Source of the DNA: Pseudoduganella ginsengisoli
GTDB lineage: Bacteria; Pseudomonadota; Gammaproteobacteria; Burkholderiales; Burkholderiaceae_D
Direction of reading: 5' to 3'
Assembly: GCF_009720865.1 (NCBI RefSeq)
Contig: NZ_WNLA01000010.1
Span: 147,279 to 211,278, forward strand
Length of the DNA stretch: 64,000 nt
Shown: in pieces, positions 36,666 through 45,524 of the stretch
How the letters are laid out: each line of letters starts with the position of its first letter
Position numbering within the stretch: position 1 is the first letter of the stretch
The notes under the pieces: model-generated
What the model saw: the letters and a program-made list of their open reading frames with translations, nothing else
Database searches by the model: none
What the model was told of the DNA's origin: nothing
Translations under genes and position numbers: made by a program

Positions 36666-37006
36666 TCGAATCCTCCTTTGTTGGGCGACCGCACCGGTCG
36701 CGTGCGCCGATAATGGTGTAACCGACAACAGTGGTCAAGCGGATTCTGAAAGTGTCCGCACCACGTGTCGGGCGGACAGTTCGCGGACACTGGCCGGACA
36801 TTTTTTATATGGCGTCTGTATTGAATTGGCCAATTTAATAAACTTGCCACGTGCGTCTGCTACGCGTGTGTAACGTTATGTTTCTCTTACGGGGGCTGCC
36901 GCCCAATGGCATAAAACCTGCATTAAGCTGTGCGGCAATTTGCGGGCTACCCGACTCCCGCCAAAGCGCCACAAAAATTCGAAGTAAACCTTTGGAGACC
37001 AATTGA
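36666..37006. other. 341-bp divergent intergenic region
   Basis: It separates the exported methyltransferase gene (minus) and the TldD-PmbA operon (plus). It contains a cluster of TGTCCG-type half-sites (36752-36798) and an AT-rich stretch (TTTTTTATAT at 36801-36810, then TTGAATTGGCCAATTTAAT) suitable for a promoter. GGAG about ten bases before 37007 is the operon's ribosome-binding site. No gene seen. Confidence 0.5.
36752..36798. promoter_or_regulatory. Cluster of TGTCCG/CGGACA half-sites
   Basis: GTGTCCGC (36752-36759), GGCGGACA (36771-36778), GCGGACAC (36783-36790) and CCGGACA (about 36793-36799) lie within 48 bases. The first and third are exact reverse complements. This looks like a multi-site operator for the operon starting at 37007 or for the divergent gene; I cannot name the regulator. 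Confidence 0.45.
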
Positions 37007-38644
37007 ATGGAACGACGTGCATTCCTCAACATCAGTGGCCTGGCGCTTGGCACCATGCTGCTGCCGCCATTTGGCAGGGCCATCGCAGCCGAAGAGCTGA
37101 TGAAGCCCGCTGATGTGAAGTACAAAAAAATGCTGGCCGATACCGCGATGACGGCCGCCACGCAGGCTGGCGCTTCGTACTGCGACGTGCGCATAGGCCG
37201 CTACCTGAACCAGTTCCTCACCACGCGCGATTTAAATCTCGAAAATATCACCAACACGGAGTCAAGCGGTGCCGGCGTGCGCGTTATTGCCAATGGCGCT
37301 TATGGCTTTGCCGCCACCAGCGACATGTCGCCGGACGGCGTGGCGGGCGCTGCGCGGCAGGCCGTCATGATTGCCAAAGCCAATGCGCGCCTGCAAACGG
37401 AACCGGTACGCCTGGCGCCCGTCAAAGGCGTAGGCGAAGTATCGTGGGCCACGCCGATCAAGAAAGACTGGCGCACGGTGCCGATCAAGGAAAAGGCGGA
37501 CTTGCTGATCGCAGGGAACAAGGCGGGCCTCGATGGCGGCGCCAGCTTCATGCAATCGCTGCTGTTCCAGGTCAACCAGCAAAAATTCTTCGCGTCGACG
37601 GACGGCTCGTACATCGACCAGGACTTGCACCGCCTGTGGGTGCCATTCTTCGCCACGGCGGTGGACAAGAAAACCGGCAAGTTCCGCTCCCGCTCCGGCC
37701 TGTCGACGCCCGTCGGCATGGGCTATGAATACCTGGACGCCCGCAAGGAAGACAAATTCAAGGCTGCCGGCGGCGTCACGACCTTGTACCGCAATTCGTA
37801 CGACCTGGTGGAAGATGCCCGCGCGGCAGGCCAGCAGGCAAAAGCCAAGCTGACGGCGAAGTCCGTCGAGCCAGGCAAGTATGACCTGGTGCTGAGCCCT
37901 GAACACTTGTGGCTGACCATCCACGAATCCGTTGGCCACCCGACGGAACTGGACCGCGTGCTGGGCTATGAAGCCAACTACGCGGGCACCAGCTTTGCCA
38001 CCTTGGACAAGTGGGAAACCAGGAAATTCAAATACGGCTCGGAGCTGGTCAATATCGTGGCCGACAAGACCACGCCGGGTTCGCTGGGCGCTGTCGGCTA
38101 TGACGATGAAGGCGTGCGCTGCAAATCGTGGGACATCATCAAGGACGGCATCCTCGTCAATTACCAGGCCACCCGCGACCAGGCGCACATCATCGGCGAA
38201 AAAGAATCGCATGGCTGCTCGTATGCGGACAACTGGTCCAGCGTGCAATTCCAGCGCATGCCGAACGTGTCGCTGAAAGCCGGCAGCAAGCGCCTGACGC
38301 CGGATGAAATGATCAAGGACGTCAAGAAAGGCATTTATATCGTGGGTGACGGCTCGTTCTCCATCGACCAGCAGCGCTACAACTTCCAGTTTGGCGGCCA
38401 GCTGTTCTATGAGATCAAGGATGGCAAGATCACGCAGCCGCTGGAAGACGTGGCGTACCAGTCCAATACGCAGGAATTCTGGAATGCCTGCTCCGCGCTG
38501 TGCGATGAGCGCGACTGGCGCATGGGTGGTTCGTTCTTTGACGGTAAAGGCCAGCCGCCGCAAGTGTCGATCGTGTCGCACGGTTCGTCGACCGCGCGCT
38601 TCAACGGCATCAATGTCATCAACACAGCCCGCAAAATCGGCTAA
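37007..38644 (+). CDS. Tat-exported TldD-like metalloprotease, copy 1
   Basis: 545 residues. The start carries a twin-arginine signal (MERRAFLNISGLALG, hydrophobic core, AIA-AEE cleavage site). The rest is a TldD/PmbA-family protease with the zinc motif H306-E-S-V-G-H311 followed by PTELDRVLGYEANYAGTSF. In E. coli cytoplasmic TldD pairs with TldE/PmbA into a protease that cleaves unfolded peptides such as the microcin B17 precursor and CcdA. Here the metal-site subunit appears to be sent out in folded form through the Tat pathway. The PmbA-like partner gene follows after 11 bases. First gene of a ten-gene operon. Confidence 0.9.
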   Translation: MERRAFLNISGLALGTMLLPPFGRAIAAEELMKPADVKYKKMLADTAMTAATQAGASYCDVRIGRYLNQFLTTRDLNLENITNTESSGAGVRVIANGAYGFAATSDMSPDGVAGAARQAVMIAKANARLQTEPVRLAPVKGVGEVSWATPIKKDWRTVPIKEKADLLIAGNKAGLDGGASFMQSLLFQVNQQKFFASTDGSYIDQDLHRLWVPFFATAVDKKTGKFRSRSGLSTPVGMGYEYLDARKEDKFKAAGGVTTLYRNSYDLVEDARAAGQQAKAKLTAKSVEPGKYDLVLSPEHLWLTIHESVGHPTELDRVLGYEANYAGTSFATLDKWETRKFKYGSELVNIVADKTTPGSLGAVGYDDEGVRCKSWDIIKDGILVNYQATRDQAHIIGEKESHGCSYADNWSSVQFQRMPNVSLKAGSKRLTPDEMIKDVKKGIYIVGDGSFSIDQQRYNFQFGGQLFYEIKDGKITQPLEDVAYQSNTQEFWNACSALCDERDWRMGGSFFDGKGQPPQVSIVSHGSSTARFNGINVINTARKIG

Positions 38645-38655
38645 GGACTGGACCC

Positions 38656-39993
38656 ATGAAAATTCTGACGCAAGAAGAAACCAAACGCATTTGCGACAAG
38701 GTAATGTCGCTGACTAAAGCCGACGAGTGCGAAGTGAAGTTGACGGGCAACCGGACGGGCAATATCCGCTACGCGCGCAATGCTGTGTCGACGGCTGGCC
38801 TGGTGGAGGATACGCAACTGGCCGTGTCAGTCGCCTTTGGCAAGAAGCAGGGCACTGCCACCATCAATGAATTCGACGACAAGTCGCTGGAGCGCGTGGT
38901 GCGCCGCGCGGAAGACCTGGCGCGCCTGGCGCCGGACAATCCGGAATTCGTATCGACGCCGGACAAGCAAACGTACAAGCCTTCGAATACGTTCAGCAAG
39001 AGCACGGCCGACATCGACCCCGACTTCCGCGCGCAAGTGGCGGCATACAGCATTGAAAACAGCCGCAAGAACAAGCTGGTGGCGGCAGGCTTCTTCACGG
39101 ACAGCACGGCATTTGAAACTGTCGCGAATTCCAAAGGCATCTTTGGCCACCAGGCGGAAACGGGCCTGTCCTTCACGTGCACGGTGCGCACGGAAGATGG
39201 CCGTGGTTCGGGCTGGGTACGGCGCGACGCGGGCGACGCCAATAAGTTCGATGCGCGTGAAGCGTCGGATGTGGCGATAGAAAAGGCGCTGCGTTCCGCT
39301 GACGCGAAAGCGCTGGAACCAGGCCGCTACACGGTGATCCTGGAGCCGGCAGCCACGTCGGATTTGCTGGCGTATATGTTCCAGGGCTTCAGCGCCCGTT
39401 CGGCTGACGAAGGCCGCAGCTTCCTGGCCAAGAAAGGCGGGGGCAACCGCCTCGGTGAGAAACTGTTCGATGAACAGGTCAACATCTGGGCTGACCCGTG
39501 GGACAAGGATATCGCCGTCACGCCATGGGACAACGGCAGCCTGTTGGCGCGTGAGCGTATGGACGTGATCAAGAACGGTAAAGTGGCCAACCTGGATTAC
39601 TCGCGCTTCTGGGCGCAAAAACAGGGCAAGCGCGCCGTCGGCACGCCGGGCAATTTCATCATGGCCGGCACCAACAAGACGACGGCGGAATTGATTGCCA
39701 ACACCAAGAAGGGCGTACTGGTGACCCGCACCTGGTATATCCGCATGGTCGATCCGCAATCCGTGCTGCTGACGGGCCTGACGCGCGACGGCACGTTTTA
39801 TATCGAGAACGGCAAGATCAAGCATCCGATCAAGAACTTCCGCTTCAATGAAAGCCCCGTGACGATGCTGAACAATATCGAGGAAATCGGCCGTCCGGAA
39901 ATCCTCGGCGGCGATGAATCGCCATACAAGTTGCTGATTCCTGCCATGAAGGTACGGGATTTCAACTTTACGTCGCTGTCGGACGCGGTATAA
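38656..39993 (+). CDS. PmbA/TldE-like partner protein, copy 1
   Basis: 445 residues, no signal peptide, no HExxxH. It belongs to the same TldD/PmbA superfamily as its upstream neighbour: conserved ITQ-type N-terminal fold, GAATSDLLAYMFQGF-like central block (EPAATSDLLAYMF) and the C-terminal RDGTFYIENGKIKHPIKNFRFNESP. In TldD/E heterodimers the E subunit lacks the metal site and shapes the substrate channel. Since its partner carries a Tat signal and it does not, it is either left in the cytoplasm or exported as a passenger bound to folded TldD. Confidence 0.88.
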   Translation: MKILTQEETKRICDKVMSLTKADECEVKLTGNRTGNIRYARNAVSTAGLVEDTQLAVSVAFGKKQGTATINEFDDKSLERVVRRAEDLARLAPDNPEFVSTPDKQTYKPSNTFSKSTADIDPDFRAQVAAYSIENSRKNKLVAAGFFTDSTAFETVANSKGIFGHQAETGLSFTCTVRTEDGRGSGWVRRDAGDANKFDAREASDVAIEKALRSADAKALEPGRYTVILEPAATSDLLAYMFQGFSARSADEGRSFLAKKGGGNRLGEKLFDEQVNIWADPWDKDIAVTPWDNGSLLARERMDVIKNGKVANLDYSRFWAQKQGKRAVGTPGNFIMAGTNKTTAELIANTKKGVLVTRTWYIRMVDPQSVLLTGLTRDGTFYIENGKIKHPIKNFRFNESPVTMLNNIEEIGRPEILGGDESPYKLLIPAMKVRDFNFTSLSDAV

Positions 39994-40026
39994 GCAGGCA
40001 GTATCAACAATGAACTGGAGTAAATA

Positions 40027-41664
40027 GTGGAACGACGTACCTTCCTCAAAGTAGGCGCCCTGTCCGGCGGCGCATTGCTGGTGCCGGTATTCGGCAATGC
40101 GATTGCGGCGGAAGAATTGCTCAGCCCCATGGCTGTGCAATTCAAAAAGTCCTTGGCGGATGCGGCGATGAATGCCGCCACCAAGGCTGGCGCTACTTAT
40201 TGCGATGTGCGTATCGGCCGCTATTTGAACCAGTTCATTGTGACCCGCGATATGGCGGTGGAAAACATCACGAATACGGAATCATCCGGCGCCGGTGTGC
40301 GCGTGATTGCCAATGGCGCCTACGGTTTCGTGGCCACCAATGTCATGACCCTGGACTCTGTGGCGGAAGCCGCGCGCCAGGCCGTCGCCATCGCGAAAGC
40401 CAATGCGCGCCTGCAAACAGAGCCGGTACGCCTGGCGCCCGTCAAAGGCGTGGGTGAAGTGGCATGGGCCACGCCATTCAAGAAAGACTGGCGTACGGTT
40501 CCCATCAAGGACAAGGCGGAAATGCTGATTGCCGCCAACCAGGCGGCAATGCAGGCGGGCGCCAGCTTTATGCGCTCGATGCTGTTCCAGGTAAACCAGC
40601 AAAAATACTTTGCTTCCACCGATGGGTCATACATCGACCAGGACGTGCACCGCCTGTGGTCTCCGTTCACTGCCACGGCCGTCGATAAAGCGTCCGGCAA
40701 ATTCCGCACGCGCGACGGCTTGTCGTCGCCGGCCGGCATGGGCTTTGAATTCTTTGACGCGAAGCCGGAACACAAAGTGCGTGCGGCAGGCGGCGTCACG
40801 ACCTTGTACAACGGCGCGTATGACTTGATTGAAGACGCCCGCGCTGCGGGCCGCCAGGCGCGTGAAAAACTGACGGCGAAATCCATCGAGCCGGGCAAGT
40901 ATGACCTGGTGCTGAGCCCTGAACACTTGTTCCTGACCATCCACGAATCCGTGGGCCACGCGACGGAACTGGACCGCGTGCTGGGCTATGAAGCCAATTA
41001 CGCGGGCACCAGCTTCGCCACGCTGGACAAGTGGGAAAGCAAGAAATTCAAGTACGGTTCTGACATCGTCAATTTCTTTGCCGACAAAACCACGCCAGGT
41101 TCGCTGGGCGCTGTTGGCTATGACGATGAAGGCGTCCCATGCAAGCGCTGGGACATCATCAAGGATGGCGTGCTGGTGAATTACCAGACCACACGCGACC
41201 AGGCCCACATCATCGGTGAAAAAGAATCGCACGGCTGCTCCTATGCGGACAGCTGGAGCAGCGTGCAATTCCAGCGCATGCCGAACGTGTCGCTGGCGGC
41301 GGGCAAGAAGAAATTGACGCCGGACGACATGGTCAAGGATATCAAGAAGGGCATCTACATCCTGGGCCGCGGTTCGTATTCGATAGACCAGCAGCGCTAC
41401 AACTTCCAGTTCGGCGGCCAGCTGTATTATGAAATCAAGGATGGCAAGATCGTCGGCCAGGTGGAAGACGCCGCGTACCAGGCCAATACGCAAGACTTCT
41501 GGAATGCGTGTTCCGCGCTGTGCGATGAACGCGACTGGCGTATGGGCGGCTCGTTCTTTGACGGAAAAGGCCAGCCGCCGCAAGTGTCGGCTGTGTCGCA
41601 CGGTTCGTCCACCACGCGCTTCAACGGCGTCAATGTCATCAACACGGCCCGCAAGATCGGATAA
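40027..41664 (+). CDS. Tat-exported TldD-like metalloprotease, copy 2
   Basis: 545 residues, the same length as copy 1, with a GTG start and a near-consensus twin-arginine signal (MERRTFLKVGALSGG, then AIA-AEE). The zinc motif HESVGH is again at residues 306-311. Across about 135 residues around the active site I count only 13 differences from copy 1; the N-terminal signal and the region around 170-260 differ more. It starts 33 bases after the first PmbA-like gene. Both copies look intact, so specialisation for different substrates or a heteromeric complex is possible. Confidence 0.9.
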   Translation: MERRTFLKVGALSGGALLVPVFGNAIAAEELLSPMAVQFKKSLADAAMNAATKAGATYCDVRIGRYLNQFIVTRDMAVENITNTESSGAGVRVIANGAYGFVATNVMTLDSVAEAARQAVAIAKANARLQTEPVRLAPVKGVGEVAWATPFKKDWRTVPIKDKAEMLIAANQAAMQAGASFMRSMLFQVNQQKYFASTDGSYIDQDVHRLWSPFTATAVDKASGKFRTRDGLSSPAGMGFEFFDAKPEHKVRAAGGVTTLYNGAYDLIEDARAAGRQAREKLTAKSIEPGKYDLVLSPEHLFLTIHESVGHATELDRVLGYEANYAGTSFATLDKWESKKFKYGSDIVNFFADKTTPGSLGAVGYDDEGVPCKRWDIIKDGVLVNYQTTRDQAHIIGEKESHGCSYADSWSSVQFQRMPNVSLAAGKKKLTPDDMVKDIKKGIYILGRGSYSIDQQRYNFQFGGQLYYEIKDGKIVGQVEDAAYQANTQDFWNACSALCDERDWRMGGSFFDGKGQPPQVSAVSHGSSTTRFNGVNVINTARKIG

Positions 41665-41672
41665 GAAATACG

Positions 41673-43010
41673 ATGAAATTTTTGACTGAACAGGAAGCCA
41701 AACGCATTTGCGGCAAGGTCATCGGCTTGTCCAAAGCCGATGAATGCGAAGTGAGTTTGACGGGCCGCCGCACGGGCAATATCCGCTATGCGAACAATGC
41801 CGTGTCCACGGCGGGGCTGACGGAAGATACGACGTTGTCCGTGTCGGTTGCTTTCGGCAAGCGCGTGGGGACGGCCACCGTCAACGAATTCGATGACAAG
41901 TCGCTGGAGCGCGCCGTGCGCCGTGCGGAAGATACGGCCCGCCTCGCGCCTGACAATCCGGAATTTATGCCGGCGCCGAAAGCACAGGCGTACAAGGCTT
42001 CGCCGACGTGGAGCAGGAACACGGCTGCCATCGATCCCGAATACCGCGCGGAAGTGGCGTTCCAGAGTATTGCCGCTGCCAAGAAGGCCAGGCTGCAGGC
42101 GGCGGGCTTCTTCAATGATGTTACCGGCTTTGACACGGTGGCCAATTCCAACGGTGTATTTGGCTACCAGGAATTGAGCAACCTGGGTTTCACCGTCACG
42201 ACGCGCACGGAAGATGGCCGTGGTTCCGGCTGGGCCACACGCTTTGCCAATGACGCGGGCCGCTTCGATGCGCGCGAAGCGTCGGACGCCGCGATTGAAA
42301 AAGCCGTGCGTTCCGTCGATGCGAAAGCGCTGGAGCCGGGCCGCTATACGGTCATCCTGGAACCGGCCGCCACGTCCGACATGCTGAACTTCATGTTTGG
42401 CGCCATGGATGCCCGTAATGCCGATGAAGGCCGCAGCTATCTGTCGAAAAAGGGCGGCGGCAACCGCCTCGGTGAAAAACTGTTTGATGAACAAGTCAAT
42501 GTGTGGGCGGATCCGTGGAATCCGGATGTGCCGGTGCTGCCGTGGGATTCGGCTTCCATGCTGGCGCGTGAACGTACGGACATCATCAGGAATGGCGTGG
42601 TGACGGGGCTGGATTACACGCCATACTGGGCGCACAAGCAGGGCAAGCGCGCGATCGGCAATCACGGCAACATCATCATGGCGGGCGGCAGCAAGTCGAC
42701 GGCGGAATTGATTGCCAATACCAGGAAGGGCGTGCTGGTCACGCGCACGTGGTACATCCGCATGGTCGATCCGCAATCGCAACTGTTGACGGGGCTGACG
42801 CGCGACGGCACGTTCTATATCGAGAACGGCAAGATCAAGCATCCGATCAAGAATTTCCGTTTCAATGAAAGCCCGGTGACGATGTTGAACAATATCGAAG
42901 AACTGGGCAAGCCGGTAGTGGTGGGCGGCACGGCGTCGCGCTTCCAGATGCTGCTGCCGGCCATGAAGATCCGCGATTTTAATTTCACGTCGCTGTCGGA
43001 TGCGGTGTGA
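41673..43010 (+). CDS. PmbA/TldE-like partner protein, copy 2
   Basis: 445 residues, identical in length to copy 1 and again without signal peptide or metal motif. The C-terminal 70 residues match copy 1 almost exactly (RDGTFYIENGKIKHPIKNF, FNESPVTMLNNIEE), while the region about 100-160 diverges. It starts 8 bases after the TldD-like copy 2 and is followed 9 bases later by the DUF4159 gene. Presumably it pairs with copy 2 of the protease; cross-pairing cannot be excluded. Confidence 0.88.
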   Translation: MKFLTEQEAKRICGKVIGLSKADECEVSLTGRRTGNIRYANNAVSTAGLTEDTTLSVSVAFGKRVGTATVNEFDDKSLERAVRRAEDTARLAPDNPEFMPAPKAQAYKASPTWSRNTAAIDPEYRAEVAFQSIAAAKKARLQAAGFFNDVTGFDTVANSNGVFGYQELSNLGFTVTTRTEDGRGSGWATRFANDAGRFDAREASDAAIEKAVRSVDAKALEPGRYTVILEPAATSDMLNFMFGAMDARNADEGRSYLSKKGGGNRLGEKLFDEQVNVWADPWNPDVPVLPWDSASMLARERTDIIRNGVVTGLDYTPYWAHKQGKRAIGNHGNIIMAGGSKSTAELIANTRKGVLVTRTWYIRMVDPQSQLLTGLTRDGTFYIENGKIKHPIKNFRFNESPVTMLNNIEELGKPVVVGGTASRFQMLLPAMKIRDFNFTSLSDAV

Positions 43011-43019
43011 CCCCATCGC

Positions 43020-43637
43020 ATGGCATATGACTTTTATTTCACCCGCCTGACGTACGAATCGGGCGACTGGGATGTGGATATCCGCATGCCCAGCAACGTC
43101 CTCAATTCGCTGGTGGAATATACGACGTTGCGCGTCGATCCGGTCGAGCGCATCGTCGCGCTGTCCGATCCCAAGATGCTGGAAGCGCCGTTCTGCTATC
43201 TGGCGGGACACAAGCTGGTGCAATTCACGCCGGCGGAGCGCAAGAATTTCGAGCGCTACGTGAAGGGCGGCGGTTTTGTCTTCATCGATGACTGCAACCA
43301 CGATATCGATGGCTTGTTTGCGAAATCGCTGGAAGCGGAACTGGCGAAAATCTTTGGACCCAAAGCGCTGCACAAAATCCCCAATACTCACCCGCTGTAT
43401 TCGTGTTTTTTCAAGTTCGACGGTCCGCCGAACACCAGCGTGGAATTGAATGGCTGGGGTGATGACCTCGTGCACGACTATTTGAAAGCCATCGAGTTTG
43501 GCGGCAGGGTGCGCGTCTTGTACAGCAACAAGGATTACGGCTGCGAGTGGGATTACGACTTCCGCAACAAGCGCTGGCTGGCGGTGGACAACACGCGCTT
43601 TGCCATCAACATTATTCAGTACGCATTGGGTGCCTAG
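43020..43637 (+). CDS. DUF4159 domain protein
   Basis: 205 residues, soluble, no signal peptide. It resembles the DUF4159 domain: an N-terminal FTRLTYESGDWDVD, the central ERYVKGGGFVFIDDCNHDIDG with an acidic pair after a beta-strand (glutamine-amidotransferase-like fold lacking a catalytic cysteine) and NTHPLYSCFF. DUF4159 proteins are repeatedly found next to MoxR/DUF58 genes in bacteria. Their role is unknown; a ligand- or partner-binding function is a guess. It ends 3 bases before the moxR start. Confidence 0.8.
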   Translation: MAYDFYFTRLTYESGDWDVDIRMPSNVLNSLVEYTTLRVDPVERIVALSDPKMLEAPFCYLAGHKLVQFTPAERKNFERYVKGGGFVFIDDCNHDIDGLFAKSLEAELAKIFGPKALHKIPNTHPLYSCFFKFDGPPNTSVELNGWGDDLVHDYLKAIEFGGRVRVLYSNKDYGCEWDYDFRNKRWLAVDNTRFAINIIQYALGA

Positions 43638-43640
43638 AAG

Positions 43641-44627
43641 ATGTCCTGGAATGAAAATGAAATCGGCGCGCTGAGCGCCAAGGTCGCTGCGCTCAAGGCC
43701 AGCATGGGCAAAGTTATCATCGGCCAGCAAGACGTCATTGATTCGCTGATCATTTGCCTGCTGGGCGGCGGCCATGCGCTGGTGGAAGGCGTGCCAGGAC
43801 TGGGTAAAACCTTGCTGGTGAAATCGCTGTCGCAAGCGACGTCGATGCAATTCAACCGCGTGCAATTCACGCCGGACTTGATGCCGTCCGATATCGTCGG
43901 CACGGAAATCCTGGAAGAAGACCATGCGACGGGCAAGCGGGAATTCCGTTTCCAGAAAGGGCCCGTGTTCACGCAAGTGCTGCTGGCCGATGAAATCAAC
44001 CGTGCGCCGCCCAAGACGCAATCGGCGCTGCTGGAAGCCATGCAGGAACGGTCCGTCACGTTTGCAGGACAGACGCACAAATTGCCACGGCCATTTTTTG
44101 TGCTGGCCACGCAAAACCCGATCGAGCAGGCCGGTACCTATCCGCTGCCGGAAGCGCAGCTGGACCGCTTCCTGCTGCGCATCGACGTCGGTTATCCGAC
44201 GGAAAGCGAAGAAGTCGCGATGGTGTCGGCCACCACGCATGCCGGCCTGGCCGATGCGGAACCGGTGATGGATGTGGACACGTTGCTGCGCCTGCAGCAA
44301 CTGGTGCGCGACATCGAGATTGGCGAACACTTGCTGGTGTATGCGACGCGGCTGGTGCGCGCCACCCGCCCCCGTGAAACCCATGTGGACGCCGTGCGCA
44401 AGCACGTGGGCTGGGGCGCCGGTCCGCGTGCGGGACAGGCGCTGGTGCTGGCTTCCAAGGCGCGCGCGCTGATGCACGGCCGCCTGGCGGTCACGCGCGA
44501 TGATATTGCCGCCATGCTGTTGCCCGTGCTGGCGCACCGCGTGCTGCGCAATTTCGAAGCGGAAGCGGACGGCATTGCCATTGCCGATATCCTGGCCGCG
44601 CTGCGCGAAGCCATCCGTCCGGATTAA
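43641..44627 (+). CDS. MoxR family AAA+ ATPase
   Basis: 328 residues. Walker A GVPGLGKTLLVKSL near residue 50, Walker B LLADEINRAPPKTQSALLEAMQE near 115, sensor LATQNPIEQAGTYPLPEAQLDRF, and a C-terminal lid domain. MoxR ATPases work as chaperones that activate or assemble partner complexes, usually with von Willebrand factor A domain proteins encoded next to them; here these are the DUF58 and BatA-like genes. It is the only obvious energy-using component of the operon. Confidence 0.95.
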   Translation: MSWNENEIGALSAKVAALKASMGKVIIGQQDVIDSLIICLLGGGHALVEGVPGLGKTLLVKSLSQATSMQFNRVQFTPDLMPSDIVGTEILEEDHATGKREFRFQKGPVFTQVLLADEINRAPPKTQSALLEAMQERSVTFAGQTHKLPRPFFVLATQNPIEQAGTYPLPEAQLDRFLLRIDVGYPTESEEVAMVSATTHAGLADAEPVMDVDTLLRLQQLVRDIEIGEHLLVYATRLVRATRPRETHVDAVRKHVGWGAGPRAGQALVLASKARALMHGRLAVTRDDIAAMLLPVLAHRVLRNFEAEADGIAIADILAALREAIRPD

Positions 44628-44633
44628 CAGCGC

Positions 44634-45524
44634 ATGTTGGAAACCGCTGCGCTGCTGGCCCATGCCGGCAAGCTCGATCTCGTCATCCGCCACGTGCTGG
44701 CGGGGCTGGGCCATGGCATCCACGCGGGCCGCGAACGGGGCGCCGGCGTGGAATTTTCTGAATACCGCGCCTATGCGCCCGGCGATGAGTGGCGCCGCGT
44801 CGACTGGAAATTGCTGGCCAGGGCCGACCGCTATTACGTGCGTGAAGCGGAGCGGGACAGCCACGTGGCGGCCTGGCTGTGGCTGGACGCGACAGCGTCG
44901 ATGGCGGAGCCCAGCCGCGAAGTGGCGGGGCTCGACAAGTTCTGGTTTGCCCGCACCATGCTCGCTTGCGTGGCCGCCATCGCACAGCGCCAGGGTGATG
45001 CGTTTGGTTTGATCGTGTGCACGGATGGCCGCATTGAATTCACGCCGGCGTCGCGCGGGCCGCGCCAGTTGCAGCGCGTGCTGGCGGCATTGAAAGCGGC
45101 GCAGCCGAAAGGGCGGTTGCCGGATGCGGAAGCGCTGAAGAAATGCCTGCACTTTGCCCGTGCACCCAGCCTTGTGTTTGCCGCCACCGATGCGCTGGAC
45201 TGGCCGTCGCCGTTGTCTGAAGCGCTGGTGCGCTTGCGCCACATGCGCCATGACGTACGCCTGCTGTCGCTTCGCACGCGGGCTGAAGTCAATGCGAGCT
45301 TCAAGTCCGGCGCAGCTTACCGGGACCCGGAGGGCGGCGATGGCTTGCACCGTTTGCAAGGGGCTGACCGCGATGCATACCGGCACGCATTGAGCGCACA
45401 CTTTGGCAACGTAGCGGGAGATTGCCGCCGCCATGACATTCCCTATGTGAGCGCCGTGATTGAAGACCCGCTGCAAGATGCATTGCGGGGCTGGCTGAAT
45501 GTGGCGGTGCGGAGGTCTGCATGA
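44634..45524 (+). CDS. DUF58 domain protein
   Basis: 296 residues. The DUF58 signature is clear: GAGVEFSEYRAYAPGDEWRR then VDWKLLARADRYYVREAERD, followed by a vWA-like segment LWLDATASMAEPS whose D-x-T-x-S is a variant of the metal-binding DxSxS site. There are no membrane segments, unlike longer DUF58 proteins. It is the standard partner of MoxR ATPases. It overlaps the following gene by ATGA. Confidence 0.92.
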   Translation: MLETAALLAHAGKLDLVIRHVLAGLGHGIHAGRERGAGVEFSEYRAYAPGDEWRRVDWKLLARADRYYVREAERDSHVAAWLWLDATASMAEPSREVAGLDKFWFARTMLACVAAIAQRQGDAFGLIVCTDGRIEFTPASRGPRQLQRVLAALKAAQPKGRLPDAEALKKCLHFARAPSLVFAATDALDWPSPLSEALVRLRHMRHDVRLLSLRTRAEVNASFKSGAAYRDPEGGDGLHRLQGADRDAYRHALSAHFGNVAGDCRRHDIPYVSAVIEDPLQDALRGWLNVAVRRSA

